DNA of 64,000 nt from Uliginosibacterium aquaticum (lineage in GTDB: Bacteria; Pseudomonadota; Gammaproteobacteria; Burkholderiales; Rhodocyclaceae). Positions 8,214 to 16,969 of the stretch are shown one piece after another. Positions within the stretch are counted from its first letter, which is position 1, and each line of letters opens with the position of its first letter. A model generated the notes under the pieces. It had not been told where the DNA came from and made no database searches. It saw nothing but the letters and a program-made list of their open reading frames with translations. The stretch covers positions 124,001 through 188,000 of the forward strand of contig NZ_JABCSC020000005.1 in NCBI RefSeq assembly GCF_012972705.2. Direction: 5' to 3'. The position numbers and the translations under genes are program-made.

Positions 8214-8996
8214 TTACTCGACCTTGGCCTTGGCCATCAGGCTGTTGATGTACTTGGAGAGCGCTTGCTGCTCGAGACCCTGCCGCAGATTGCCCTGGAC
8301 TTCCTCGTACTTGGGCGGCACGGCCTGACGGGAATCCTCCAGCTTCACTACGTGATAACCGAAGTTGGACTGCACCGGCAGGGCGTGGAACTTACCCTTT
8401 TCCAGCTTGGCCAGCGCTTCGCCCATAGCCGGCGGCAGACCGGCGGGGGCCACCCAGCCGATATCACCGCCATTGTCCTTGGAGCCAGCATCAACTGACT
8501 CCTTGGCCAGGTCTTCAAACTTTGCGCCACTCTGCAGCTTGGCAATGATGGCCTTGGCGGCCTCTTCCTTTTCGACCTGGATGTGACGGACCTTGTATTC
8601 GGTGCCGCTCATTTCCTTGACGCGACGGTCATACTCGGCGCGTACGCTGGCATCCGAAACCGGGTTGGCTTTCATCCAGTTGTTGATGAAGCCGCCAACT
8701 AGGATGCCCTGGCGCGCCACATCCATGCGCGCGATCACTTCCGGCTTCTTGTCGAGGCCGCTTTTCTTGGCTTCCTGGGCAAGCAGCTCGCGGCGGATCA
8801 GTTCATCCTTGACGGCCTTGCGCAGTTCCTCGTTGTTGGGCGCGCCCTGGGCCACCTGTTCGGCGATCATGAGCTCACCAATTGAGGCCGGGATCGTGAC
8901 CCCATTGACCTTGGCAAAGGGCTTCTGCGCTTGAGCCTGGACGACGCCGGCGGCAAGAAGAAGGGAGAGGGCAACACAACTCAGCTTCGCGGACAT
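8214..8996 (-). CDS. Periplasmic parvulin-type peptidyl-prolyl isomerase
   Basis: A 260-residue secreted foldase. The signal peptide (MSAKLSCVALSLLLAAGVVQAQA) should be cleaved after AQA near residue 23. An N-terminal helical SurA/PpiD-like chaperone segment follows, then a parvulin (PpiC) domain from about residue 135 (KVRHIQVEKEEAA) to about 230, containing GGDIGWV and the NFGYHVVKLED strand typical of the family. It should catalyse cis-trans isomerisation of Xaa-Pro bonds in envelope proteins. It is close to the PrsA/CBF2-like isomerases found next to bolA and yciB in other betaproteobacteria. It is too short for SurA, which has two parvulin domains. Confidence 0.9.
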   Translation of the reverse strand: MSAKLSCVALSLLLAAGVVQAQAQKPFAKVNGVTIPASIGELMIAEQVAQGAPNNEELRKAVKDELIRRELLAQEAKKSGLDKKPEVIARMDVARQGILVGGFINNWMKANPVSDASVRAEYDRRVKEMSGTEYKVRHIQVEKEEAAKAIIAKLQSGAKFEDLAKESVDAGSKDNGGDIGWVAPAGLPPAMGEALAKLEKGKFHALPVQSNFGYHVVKLEDSRQAVPPKYEEVQGNLRQGLEQQALSKYINSLMAKAKVE

Positions 8997-9038
8997 GGTA
9001 TTTCCTGGTGAGGATTGCGGTTTGAAAATGGACGAAGC

Positions 9039-9311
9039 TCAGGCTTGCGTGGCTTCTTCCGGGGTCTGGGCAAGAATGCTCAGGGCGTGGATGCGAGTCT
9101 GCATCAGCTCGCCCAGAGCGGCATAAATCAAGCGGTGGCGTGCCAGCGTTGGTTTGCCGGCAAAGCAGGTAGCCACGATTCGCAATTCGAAATGGCCGCC
9201 GCCGCTACGTGCGCCGGCGTGGCCAGCATGGCGATGGCTCTCGTCTTCAAGTTCTATCAGTAGCGGCTCGAGTGCAGCAAGGCGCTGGCGGATTTCTTCG
9301 GTAAGGTCCAT
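9039..9311 (-). CDS. bolA: BolA family protein
   Basis: BolA proteins pair with monothiol glutaredoxins in Fe-S handling and also act as morphology or stress regulators. The chosen ATG gives 90 residues starting MDLTEEIRQRLAALEPLLIE. The family core is seen in DESHRHAGH and in HFELRIVATCFAGK, and the region HRLIYAALGELM contains the conserved LVYxxL-like helix. The frame is open a further 24 codons upstream, but that segment lies inside yciB in another frame and is unlike BolA. The start is one base after the yciB stop, so it is translated from a yciB-bolA message. Confidence 0.9.
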   Translation of the reverse strand: MDLTEEIRQRLAALEPLLIELEDESHRHAGHAGARSGGGHFELRIVATCFAGKPTLARHRLIYAALGELMQTRIHALSILAQTPEEATQA

Positions 9312-9312
9312 T

Positions 9313-9951
9313 TCAGGCTTGGGATTCTTCCTTGGGGTCGCTCTTGATGAAACGCGCCAGATACAGGCCCTGAGCCAGGGCAAAGAGGAGCGTCAGGCCC
9401 ATGCTGCCAAAGAGCTTGAAATTGAACCAGACGTTCTCGGAGAAGTTATAGGCAATCGCCAGATTCAGGCAGCCCATGCCAAGGAAGAACAGCACCCAAG
9501 CGAGGTTCAGGCGATGCCAAGCCTGTTCATTCAGGCTGATGCCTTCTCCGATGAGTGCTTGGATAAGATTCTTGCGGAAGAAGCGGGCACTGATGAAAAA
9601 GCCGCTGCCCATCAACCAGTAAACGATGCTGAACTTCCACTTGATGAAGGCAGGGTCGTGGAACCATACCGTGGCGCCGCCAAAGATGACGGCCGCCGCC
9701 ATGCTGACCCACAGGATTTTACTGACAGTCTGCCGCCGCACCAGCAGCCAGCCGATCTGTGCGGCAATTGCCAGTACGACGACAACCGTGGCTAGCACGG
9801 TTGGCGCTTCGGTTGGCCCGACCACGCCACCGGAAACCATGAAGCCGAACCACTCGGTCGCCTTTTGCGCGGCCAGCTCCTTGTTGGCTCTGGCGTACTG
9901 AAAGGCGGCGTAAAAGAGGGCGACCGGGAAAAAATCGAAAAATAGTTTCAT
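9313..9951 (-). CDS. yciB: Inner-membrane septation/cell-envelope protein YciB
   Basis: A polytopic inner-membrane protein of the YciB (IspZ, septation protein A) family; loss of it in other bacteria affects septation and envelope integrity. The start MKLFFDFFPVALFYAAFQYA and the motif VWFHDPAFIKWKFSIVYW are characteristic. It has about five membrane segments. At 212 residues it is longer than E. coli YciB (179). Most of the difference is an insert after the first helix (about residues 30-55, rich in Gly, Val and Pro). It forms a minus-strand unit with bolA and the prolyl isomerase. Confidence 0.94.
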   Translation of the reverse strand: MKLFFDFFPVALFYAAFQYARANKELAAQKATEWFGFMVSGGVVGPTEAPTVLATVVVVLAIAAQIGWLLVRRQTVSKILWVSMAAAVIFGGATVWFHDPAFIKWKFSIVYWLMGSGFFISARFFRKNLIQALIGEGISLNEQAWHRLNLAWVLFFLGMGCLNLAIAYNFSENVWFNFKLFGSMGLTLLFALAQGLYLARFIKSDPKEESQA

Positions 9952-10007
9952 GTGGCGCAGGATTATAAACGAGGGACTGATGTTTGAAGCCTCCTCCGGT
10001 GGGAAGT

Positions 10008-11327
10008 TCAGTCTGCAGGCAGGTGCAGACTGGCGCGTAGCCCGCCTCCCGGGCGCGGAAGCAGCGCCAGATGGCCACCATGCAGGCGCGCCACACGTTC
10101 TACGATGGCCAGCCCCAGACCGGAGCCGCCAGCATTACTGCGTGCGGCTTCCAGGCGGGTGAAGGGGCGTTTGAGGCGCTCAACCTCTGCGGGTGGAATG
10201 CCGGGGCCGCGGTCAGCCACTTCCAGCACCACCTCACGTCCCTCGCGGCGCAGACTGATATCCAGTGGAGATTCGTTGCCCGCGTAACGCGTGGCATTGT
10301 CGATCAGGTTGGATGTCGCGCGGCGGATCGATTGCGGCCGCAGCGGCAGTACGATCTCTGGCTGAATATCGGCCTGGATCTTCACGCCGCGCAGACGGCA
10401 GGCCTGCAGCAGCTCAGCGAGCAGGGAGGAGAGGTCCTGTGAGAGCGGGCTCTCCGCCTGCTGATCGCGGGCGAAATCGAGGAACTGGTTGATGATGCGG
10501 TCCATTTCTTCAATGTCGCAGCTCATCGCAGCGAGATCCTCGGCTTGGGCGCCCGATAGCTCCAGGCCAAGACGCAGGCGCGCCAGCGGTGTGCGCAAGT
10601 CGTGGGAGACGCCAGCGAGGATCAGGGCACGGTCTGACTCGATGCGTTGCAGATCCTGCGACATCTGATTGAATGTTGTGGCCAACGTGGCGAGCTCAAG
10701 CGGCCCGCGCGTATCCAGTGGTGGCGGGTGTTCGCCGCGGCCGAGTATCTGAGCGGCTTCCTGCAAGGCACGCAGCGGCCGGTTGATACCAACCACCAGC
10801 AACCAGGCGCCGAGCAAGGAACCGATGACGGCGATTGCGCTCCAGGCCAGCCAATGCGTCGGCAGCAGGCGCTCAACGCGTTCGGCGGGCAGTCTGAGCC
10901 AGTATTCGTCGTCCGGCACCCGGTCATCGAGGCGAAAGCTCACGAAGAAGCCGCTTTCTCCATGCAGATTACCGGTGAAGCGGGTGTGCTCACCCAAGCG
11001 CTGGCGCACCTGCTCCTGCACGATTGCCATCTGTTGGCCGTGGGTGAACGGTAGCAGCGGGTCGTCTGTCTCGGCCGGGAGAATAGCCATGCCTTCTCGC
11101 GCTTCGAGCTCGCGCAGCAATTCGAGGCGCTGGTTGCTGTCCGCCGCCAGCAGGGCGGAGCGGCTCAGGTTGATCACGCTGACCACGAGCTGGGCGATCT
11201 GGCGCGTGCGTGGTTCCTGTGCGTATTCGCGGTAGATCTGGAACCACATGACAAAGGAGGCGCCCAGCAGTAGCACAATCAACAGAAAACTGCGCCACAG
11301 CAGGGAGTGTGGCCAGGGTAGGCGCAT
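10008..11327 (-). CDS. envZ: EnvZ-type sensor histidine kinase
   Basis: A 439-residue inner-membrane sensor kinase. Layout: a first membrane helix at about 13-32, a periplasmic sensor region at about 33-160, a second helix at about 161-181, a HAMP linker, a HisKA dimerisation domain with the phospho-acceptor H242 in VSHDLRTPLARL, and a HATPase domain with N box (NLIDNATRY), G1 (DRGPGIPP) and G2 (GGSGLGLAI). It should autophosphorylate and pass phosphate to the OmpR protein encoded just upstream; the two genes overlap by one base. The RTPLARLR pattern is that of the EnvZ/OmpR class. The sensed signal is unknown (osmolarity or pH in E. coli). Confidence 0.9.
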   Translation of the reverse strand: MRLPWPHSLLWRSFLLIVLLLGASFVMWFQIYREYAQEPRTRQIAQLVVSVINLSRSALLAADSNQRLELLRELEAREGMAILPAETDDPLLPFTHGQQMAIVQEQVRQRLGEHTRFTGNLHGESGFFVSFRLDDRVPDDEYWLRLPAERVERLLPTHWLAWSAIAVIGSLLGAWLLVVGINRPLRALQEAAQILGRGEHPPPLDTRGPLELATLATTFNQMSQDLQRIESDRALILAGVSHDLRTPLARLRLGLELSGAQAEDLAAMSCDIEEMDRIINQFLDFARDQQAESPLSQDLSSLLAELLQACRLRGVKIQADIQPEIVLPLRPQSIRRATSNLIDNATRYAGNESPLDISLRREGREVVLEVADRGPGIPPAEVERLKRPFTRLEAARSNAGGSGLGLAIVERVARLHGGHLALLPRPGGGLRASLHLPAD

Positions 11328-12070
11328 CAGCTAGCCTCACCGTCCGGCACGAAAACATAGCCAAAGCCCCATACAGTTTGCAGGTAGCGTGGTTTGGCCG
11401 GATCCTCCTCGAGCAGTTTGCGCAGGCGCGAGACCTGTACGTCGATGGAGCGATCAAAGGCATCGTATTCGCGGCCGCGCGCAAGCTCCATCAGGCGATC
11501 ACGCGACAGAGGCTGGCGCGGATGCTGCAGAAGTACCTTGAGCAGGGCGAATTCGCCGGTGGTCAGGGTCACTTCCTTGCCTACACGCAGCAGGCGGCGT
11601 GTGCCCAGATCAATTTCGATCAGGCCAAAACGCACCATGCTACCCGCCTCGGCCGGTGCGCCTGGCAGCACGCGCGGGCGGCGGCGCAGTACAGCATGGA
11701 TGCGGGCAACCAGTTCGCGTGGGTTGAAGGGCTTGGGCAGGTAGTCGTCGGCGCCGAGTTCAAGGCCGATGATGCGATCAACCTCGTCACCACGGGCAGT
11801 GAGCATCACGATCGGCAGCTCGTTCCCCGGCACCGAGTTACCGGCGCGCAGCCGTCGGCAGATCGATAATCCGTCCTCACCGGGTAGCATCAGGTCCAGC
11901 ACCAGCAAATCGAAATGTTCGCGGGCGAGCGTCCGGTCCATCTGCTGGGCATCCGCTACTGCCTTGACGCTGAAGCCCTGTTCGTCGAGATAGCGTTCGA
12001 GCAGATTGCGCAGGCGAGCGTCGTCATCGACGACGAGAATGCGGTGGCGTTCGGTATTCATGGTCTGCAT
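11327..12070 (-). CDS. ompR: OmpR-type response regulator
   Basis: A winged-helix response regulator paired with the adjacent EnvZ-type kinase. The receiver has the acidic pair in LVVDDD, the phospho-acceptor Asp in LDLMLPG (D59 from this start), the Thr in MLTARG and the Lys in LPKPFNPREL. The C-terminal DNA-binding domain ends with TVWGFGYVF, as in OmpR/PhoB proteins. I start at the ATG at 12070 (247 residues); the next ATG at 12061 (244 residues) is equally possible because neither has a strong ribosome-binding site. The frame stays open another 134 codons upstream, but that stretch is unlike OmpR. A secreted-protein gene is read divergently. Confidence 0.92.
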   Translation of the reverse strand: MQTMNTERHRILVVDDDARLRNLLERYLDEQGFSVKAVADAQQMDRTLAREHFDLLVLDLMLPGEDGLSICRRLRAGNSVPGNELPIVMLTARGDEVDRIIGLELGADDYLPKPFNPRELVARIHAVLRRRPRVLPGAPAEAGSMVRFGLIEIDLGTRRLLRVGKEVTLTTGEFALLKVLLQHPRQPLSRDRLMELARGREYDAFDRSIDVQVSRLRKLLEEDPAKPRYLQTVWGFGYVFVPDGEAS

Positions 12071-12203
12071 CGTATGCGCTCGGCGTGAGCCTGTCAGCTT
12101 CCCGGTCGCAGCAATCGTGAGCAAATGTTGGTTTTTGCTCTGTCTGAAACATGTGCTTACATCTTGCGCTGATCGCCCGGCGGAAGGCGGCGATAATTCA
12201 GAC

Positions 12204-12620
12204 ATGTACCGCTCTTGGTGCCTGCGCAAGTGTGAGCTGATTGTGAAAATTTTCTGCCCAACTCTCTTTCTGCTGTGCATCTGCATCTGCCCGCCGGCGC
12301 TGCAGGCAGAGTCGTTGCTGCGCGTAGCCGGGCAGTCAGCCCCCTTGTCGCAGCCGGGCTTCAATGCCGAAGAGCGGCTACTGCGCCGGGAGCGGATGCG
12401 GGCGATTCGCCAGGCCTTGATTGAGCAACGCCAAGTGGATGAGGCTGCCGGCAAGCCCGCTCTGGCACCCACGATGGATCATCCGCCGGGGCAGGGCTTC
12501 GGGCGCGCGGACGGGATGGGTAATGGTCCTGGGCGCGGTCTGCGGCAATTGCCGCCTGAAGAGCGGGAGCGCTTGCGCCGTGAAATGCGTGAAGCTGTGC
12601 GGGAACGGCGGCGTCCCTGA
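12204..12620 (+). CDS. Small secreted Pro/Arg-rich protein of unknown function
   Basis: A 138-residue protein I cannot name. It has a cysteine-rich hydrophobic signal sequence ending ALQA before ESLLRVAG, then a low-complexity region rich in Arg, Glu, Gly and Pro with the C-terminal pattern PPEERERLRREMREA. Such PxxER helices occur in small periplasmic stress proteins and DUF3106-type proteins; that resemblance is weak. An alternative GTG start at 12243 would give a more typical short signal peptide (KIFCPTLFLLCICI core). It is divergent from ompR-envZ with about 130 bases between starts, so it may be a target or accessory of that system (inference). Confidence 0.6.
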   Translation: MYRSWCLRKCELIVKIFCPTLFLLCICICPPALQAESLLRVAGQSAPLSQPGFNAEERLLRRERMRAIRQALIEQRQVDEAAGKPALAPTMDHPPGQGFGRADGMGNGPGRGLRQLPPEERERLRREMREAVRERRRP

Positions 12621-12656
12621 GGCTGGCAGGCTGTGCTGCGTTAGAATGGCGGCGCA

Positions 12657-13334
12657 ATGAAAATCCTCGCCTTGGAAACCTCTACCGAGCTTGCCTCGAT
12701 CGCCCTGAGCCTTGATGGCCAGATCATCCAGACCCGCCTGAGCAGCCCCCCTGCGCATTCCGCCACCCTTCTGCCCGAGATTCGCCAACTGCTTGCCGGG
12801 CAGGGCCTGGCACTGACGGCGCTGGATGGAATTGCCTGCGGTATCGGGCCCGGGGCGTTTACTGGTGTCCGGTTGGCTTGCAGCGTGGCCCAGGGCCTCG
12901 CTCTGGGCACCGATCTTGTGGTTCACCCTGTATGCAGCCTGCTGGCGCTGGCTGAAGCGATGAACGCGCGTGAGGTGTACTGCGCCATGGATGCGCGTAT
13001 GGGCGAAGTCTATGTCGCTGCGTATAGGCGCGAGGCCACTGGCTGGGTGGAAGTGATCACGCCTTGCTGCGTAGCGCCAGATGCTGCTCCGCTGGTGCCG
13101 GAGGGGTGCTGGCTGGGCGCTGGTAATGCTTTTGCTGCCTATCCTGCCCTGGGGGAACACCTGCAGAGCCGGGTCCGCGTGCCGGACGTGGCCTGTGTGC
13201 CGGATGCAGCCTCCATTGCACGTTTGGCCGGTCAGATCCCGGGTGTGGATCCAGCCCTGGTTGCGCCGCTGTATGTGCGTGATCGCGTAGCTCAGACAGT
13301 GGCCGAGCGGCTGGCAAACGGGGGCAGGGCATGA
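12657..13334 (+). CDS. tsaB: TsaB, tRNA t6A threonylcarbamoyl-transfer partner
   Basis: TsaB pairs with TsaD and TsaE to transfer threonylcarbamoyl to A37 of ANN-decoding tRNAs. The 225-residue protein has the ASKHA-fold start MKILALETSTELASIALS and the TsaB signature GIGPGAFTGVRLACSVAQGL near residues 62-81, plus VYCAMDARMGEVYVAAY. Length is normal. It is the first gene of a tightly overlapping tsaB-rimI-udg unit, a common gammaproteobacterial and betaproteobacterial arrangement. Confidence 0.95.
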   Translation: MKILALETSTELASIALSLDGQIIQTRLSSPPAHSATLLPEIRQLLAGQGLALTALDGIACGIGPGAFTGVRLACSVAQGLALGTDLVVHPVCSLLALAEAMNAREVYCAMDARMGEVYVAAYRREATGWVEVITPCCVAPDAAPLVPEGCWLGAGNAFAAYPALGEHLQSRVRVPDVACVPDAASIARLAGQIPGVDPALVAPLYVRDRVAQTVAERLANGGRA

Positions 13335-13789
13335 GGCCCGATCCGCACCTGCAGTTCCTGCCGATGCAGGAAGCCGATCTGGTTGAAGTGGCTGACTGTG
13401 AGGTTGAGGCGACTGAGCATCCGTGGTCTTTGCAGAATTTTAGGGATGCCCTGCACGCTGGCAATTCCTGCTGGGTCATGCGCTCAGGCGGAGTCTTGCT
13501 GGCGCAGGGGGTAATGATGCGGGTGCTCGATGAGGCTCACTTGCTGATCATCAGCGTCAGTCCGGCCTGGCAAGGCATGGGTCTCGGACGCCAGCTTCTC
13601 GATCATCTATGCCTGTGCGCGGCGGAGCAGGGGGCGCGCGAAATGTTTCTTGAAGTGCGCCCATCCAACCTCCATGCCCTGGCGCTTTATGGCAAGCGCG
13701 GTTTTGCCGAGATTGGCAGGCGCAAGGCCTACTATCCAGCACAGAACGGGCAGCGCGAAGACGCTTTGGTCATGAGGCTGGAACTATGA
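13331..13789 (+). CDS. rimI: RimI, ribosomal protein S18 alanine N-acetyltransferase
   Basis: A 152-residue GNAT-fold acetyltransferase. The acetyl-CoA loop is visible as QGMGLGRQLLDHL near residues 79-91, and the region FLEVRPSNLHALALYGKRGF is the RimI-type core that follows it. RimI acetylates the N-terminus of ribosomal protein S18. The start overlaps the tsaB stop by ATGA and the end overlaps the next gene the same way, so all three are coupled. The position after tsaB supports RimI over other GNAT enzymes. Confidence 0.92.
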   Translation: MRPDPHLQFLPMQEADLVEVADCEVEATEHPWSLQNFRDALHAGNSCWVMRSGGVLLAQGVMMRVLDEAHLLIISVSPAWQGMGLGRQLLDHLCLCAAEQGAREMFLEVRPSNLHALALYGKRGFAEIGRRKAYYPAQNGQREDALVMRLEL

Positions 13790-14571
13790 ACCAACGCAAT
13801 GAGCAGATGTTGGCTGAAATGGGCATTAAGCCGCAATGGCGCCTGCGTGCCCGGGAGGCTCAGGAGGAACAGCCCCTGCCGGTCGAGGCTGCTCCGGTTG
13901 TCGCAGTAGTGGCGCCGCTTGAGGAGCCTGCTCGTCCCGCGCCAGCCCTCCAGATCTCGAATCCTGTTGCGGCCGAGGAGCTGCCCGCTGCGCAGCAGGA
14001 TGCGGTCGCCTCAATGGATTGGGATACGCTTGAAACCAGCATCCGCGAGTGTCGCCGTTGTGCGCTGTGTGAGCGTCGCAAACAGGCCGTGCCGGGGGTG
14101 GGAGATCGTCAGGCTGACTGGCTCTTCGTGGGTGAAGGCCCAGGGGCAGACGAGGACGAACAGGGTGAGCCTTTTGTTGGCCAGGCGGGCAAACTGCTTG
14201 ATGCAATGCTCGGTTCTGCCGGACTGAAGCGTGGTGAGAAGGTCTATATCGCCAATGCGGTGAAATGCCGCCCGCCCAACAATCGCACGCCGGAAGCGAG
14301 CGAAGCGGCGAGTTGTCTGCCCTATCTGGCACGCCAGATCGAGTTGGTTCGCCCGAGGCTGATCGTGGCACTCGGCCGCCCAGCCGCACAAACGCTGCTG
14401 GGGCAGGAAATCAAGATCGGGGCTGCACGAGGCAAGCTTTTTGAGCGAGAGGGCGTACCGGTCGTGGTGACCTATCACCCGGCCTACTTGTTACGTAATC
14501 CGGCGGATAAGGCGCGCGCCTGGGAAGATCTGTGTTTTGCGCTGGACCGCATGGCAGAACTCCAGCGCTGA
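13786..14571 (+). CDS. Uracil-DNA glycosylase, family 4 (Fe-S type)
   Basis: A 261-residue enzyme with a flexible Pro/Ala/Glu-rich N-terminus (about residues 20-75) followed by a family-4 uracil-DNA glycosylase domain. Visible motifs are GEGPGADEDEQGEPFVGQAG near 117-136, the NAVKCRPPNNRTP loop, and the C-terminal HPAYLLRNP. Cysteines in CRRCALC, KCRPP and SCLPYL match the [4Fe-4S] ligand pattern of this family. It removes uracil from DNA to start base-excision repair. The long N-terminal tail resembles the extension seen in phage-type DNA polymerase-related UDG proteins. It overlaps rimI by four bases. Confidence 0.9.
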   Translation: MNQRNEQMLAEMGIKPQWRLRAREAQEEQPLPVEAAPVVAVVAPLEEPARPAPALQISNPVAAEELPAAQQDAVASMDWDTLETSIRECRRCALCERRKQAVPGVGDRQADWLFVGEGPGADEDEQGEPFVGQAGKLLDAMLGSAGLKRGEKVYIANAVKCRPPNNRTPEASEAASCLPYLARQIELVRPRLIVALGRPAAQTLLGQEIKIGAARGKLFEREGVPVVVTYHPAYLLRNPADKARAWEDLCFALDRMAELQR

Positions 14572-14577
14572 TATAGC

Positions 14578-15840
14578 TCAATGGCAGCGGTCGTCGAGCA
14601 GCGCGACTGAATCATAGGCGCGCTGATTGGCGTCGTGTCTGCGCTTGACGATATACATCGAAGCTGCCACGAAACCAGCAAAGAGCAAGATCACGATATT
14701 GACTGACAGCCCGGAGTAGAGCAGCAGGGAATACAGACCGGTCATGGCGAGAATACTCAGGTTCTCGTTGAAGTTCTGCACTGCGATCGAATGGCCTGCG
14801 CCCATCAGCACATGGCCACGATGCTGCAGCAGGGCGTTCATCGGCACTACGAAGAAGCCGGCCAGACCGCCCACTGCCACCATCAGCACCATGGCTAGAG
14901 GTACGCTGTGAATGAACACCATGAACATGATCGTGATCGCCATGGCGATGCCCATCGGGATGACCCGGGGGGAGCGGCGCAAGGTGATGAATTTGGCGGC
15001 CAAAACTGAGCCGATCGCCACACCTAGTGCCACCACGCCCTGCATATTGGTGGCTTGAGAGAGCTTGAGTTCCAGATTGGCGCGCGCCCAGTCCAGTACG
15101 ATGAATTGAAGCGTGGCACCAGCCCCCCAGAACAGGGTGGTGACGGCCAGCGAAATCTGCCCCAGTTTGTCGCGCCAGAGCAGGCTGTTGCAGTGCCAGA
15201 ACTCATGCAGCAGGTACAGCGGATTGTTGCTCAGTGGTTTGTGATCCACTCCAGTATCCGGTACATACATGTTGAAAATGGCCGCAACCAGATACAGGCT
15301 GCCGATCAGCAAGATCGAGAGGTCGACGGCTGTATTGAAGATCGGGCCCATGGCCGGGATATGAAAACTTTCGACCCAGCCCAGCAGTGCGGGGTGGATC
15401 AGGAGGCCGCCCAGCAAGGTGCCCAGGATGATTGCTCCTACGGTAAGCCCCTCGATCCAGCCGTTTGCCGCAACCAGCTTGGCTGGCGGCAGCATCTCGG
15501 TAAGGATGCCGTACTTGGCCGGAGAGTAGGCTGCTGCGCCTAAGCCCACCAGCGCGTAGGCCAGCAGTGGGTGGACGTCCAGGAACATCAGGGCGCAGCC
15601 CGCAATCTTGATCGTGTTGCTGAACAGCATCACGCGCCACTTGGGCATTGAGTCGGCAAAGGCGCCAACAAAGGCAGCCAGGAAAACATAGGAGAGGGTG
15701 AAGAAGAACTTCAGCAGGGGAATCTGTTCTGCCGGGGCCTTCATTTCGACCAGCAGCGCGATGGCTGCGATCAGCAATGCGTTGTCTGCCAGCGCCGAGA
15801 AAAACTGCGCGGCCATGACAATGTAGAAGCCCAAACCCAT
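14578..15840 (-). CDS. lplT: Lysophospholipid transporter LplT (MFS)
   Basis: LplT flips lysophospholipids across the inner membrane so that Aas can re-acylate them. From the ATG at 15840 it has 420 residues and starts MGLGFYIVMAAQFFSALADNALLIAAIALL, the typical LplT N-terminus including the FSALADNAL signature. About 12 membrane segments are visible. A central loop PAKYGILTEMLPPAKLVAANGWIEG is characteristic. The open frame extends upstream but that part has no MFS character. The usual partner aas, an acyltransferase/ligase, is not adjacent here. It is convergent with the udg gene (six bases between ends). Confidence 0.92.
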   Translation of the reverse strand: MGLGFYIVMAAQFFSALADNALLIAAIALLVEMKAPAEQIPLLKFFFTLSYVFLAAFVGAFADSMPKWRVMLFSNTIKIAGCALMFLDVHPLLAYALVGLGAAAYSPAKYGILTEMLPPAKLVAANGWIEGLTVGAIILGTLLGGLLIHPALLGWVESFHIPAMGPIFNTAVDLSILLIGSLYLVAAIFNMYVPDTGVDHKPLSNNPLYLLHEFWHCNSLLWRDKLGQISLAVTTLFWGAGATLQFIVLDWARANLELKLSQATNMQGVVALGVAIGSVLAAKFITLRRSPRVIPMGIAMAITIMFMVFIHSVPLAMVLMVAVGGLAGFFVVPMNALLQHRGHVLMGAGHSIAVQNFNENLSILAMTGLYSLLLYSGLSVNIVILLFAGFVAASMYIVKRRHDANQRAYDSVALLDDRCH

Positions 15841-16012
15841 GAAAGTCCTTCTGAGATCCGCTGACCGCTCGGGCAGCCGAGCGGCGTTTATACCACAGTC
15901 ACCCGACCTGCCTTTGCGTTGCACACAACAGCGGAAAATGTTGCGCAACAGCAATCGACGCTGAGGGGCTCTGCGCGTAGAATGATAAAGCGCATTTATC
16001 TTGGGGAATGTG

Positions 16013-16969
16013 ATGGCTGATCGCAGACTGCAGGTGTTCCACGCCGTTGCCAAACACGGCTCTTTTACGCGGGCCGCGGAAACGCTTTACATGACGCAAC
16101 CGGCGGTAACCTTCCAGATCAAGCAACTGGAGGAGCAATTCAACACCCGCCTGCTTGATCGTGGTCACGGACGCGTTACGCTCACACCTGCCGGCGAGAT
16201 CGTGTTTGCCTACGCCGAACGGATTCTGGGTCTCTCCGATGAAATGGAAACCCGTATCGCGGAGCTCACCGATGAGCTTACCGGCGTGCTGACCATCGGC
16301 TGCAGCCAGACCATTGCTGGCTACTGGCTGCCACGATTGCTGGAAAACTTCATCCGCAAGCATCCACGGGTGATTCCGCGTGTGTTCGTGGCCAACTCCG
16401 AAAACATCGAAAACCGGGTGGCTGCGCATGAGCTGGATGTGGGACTGGTAGAGAAGCAGTCCGAAGATCCGACCCTTGAATGCACCCTAGCCTGTCAGGA
16501 TGAGTTGCTGGTCATCGTAGCGCATGGACATGAGCTGGCCTCCGCTTCGTCGATTAAGGCTGCAGACCTGCAGGGGCGTCCCTTTGTGGATCGCGATCCG
16601 GGCGCTGCCATCCGCGCTCTGGCCGAGGATTTCTTCCGCCGCAATGGTGTGCCGCCCGAGACGCTTAACCGGCGTGGTGAGCTTGGATCGCTGCCTTCCA
16701 TTCTGCACCTTGTGAAGCAGGGCTTTGGCTTTGCCATCATCGCCAAGGCGGCTTTGAACGACTACAACAACCGGGGTCTGGTCGGTATCTCGCTGGAGCC
16801 GCGGCTGTACTCCTCGCTCAACGTGTTGGTGCCCAAGGATCGCTTCCGCGCGCGGCTGCACTCGACCTTTGCCGAGTTTGCGGTGAGCATGTTTACCAAT
16901 ATGGAACGGGGTGATGCCATGCCTTCCGGCATCGTCATCCCCGGCAGTCAAGACAGCTCGAATTCATGA
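16013..16969 (+). CDS. LysR-family transcriptional regulator (CysL/CbbR-like)
   Basis: A 318-residue LysR-type regulator. The winged helix-turn-helix lies at about residues 5-60 (LQVFHAVAKHGSFTRAAETL, then QPAVTFQIKQLEE), followed by the two-lobed effector-binding domain (LTIGCSQTIAGYWLPRLL). The ATG at 16013 has GGGGA six bases upstream; an upstream in-frame TTG at 16001 is less likely. The effector is unknown; the domain resembles CysL/CbbR-type regulators. It is divergent from lplT (172 bases between starts) and overlaps alr by four bases, so it may control either neighbour. Targets are inference. Confidence 0.85.
   Translation: MADRRLQVFHAVAKHGSFTRAAETLYMTQPAVTFQIKQLEEQFNTRLLDRGHGRVTLTPAGEIVFAYAERILGLSDEMETRIAELTDELTGVLTIGCSQTIAGYWLPRLLENFIRKHPRVIPRVFVANSENIENRVAAHELDVGLVEKQSEDPTLECTLACQDELLVIVAHGHELASASSIKAADLQGRPFVDRDPGAAIRALAEDFFRRNGVPPETLNRRGELGSLPSILHLVKQGFGFAIIAKAALNDYNNRGLVGISLEPRLYSSLNVLVPKDRFRARLHSTFAEFAVSMFTNMERGDAMPSGIVIPGSQDSSNS

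Noticed and set aside
11327-12472. 381-residue version of OmpR.
   Set aside because: The extra 134 residues precede the receiver domain, overlap the divergent secreted-protein gene, and lack any similarity to a response regulator.
14572-14650. tRNA-like stretch (ATAGCTCAATGGCAGCGG) after the udg gene.
   Set aside because: No acceptor-stem pairing or T-loop sequence could be found, and the bases encode the end of LplT.
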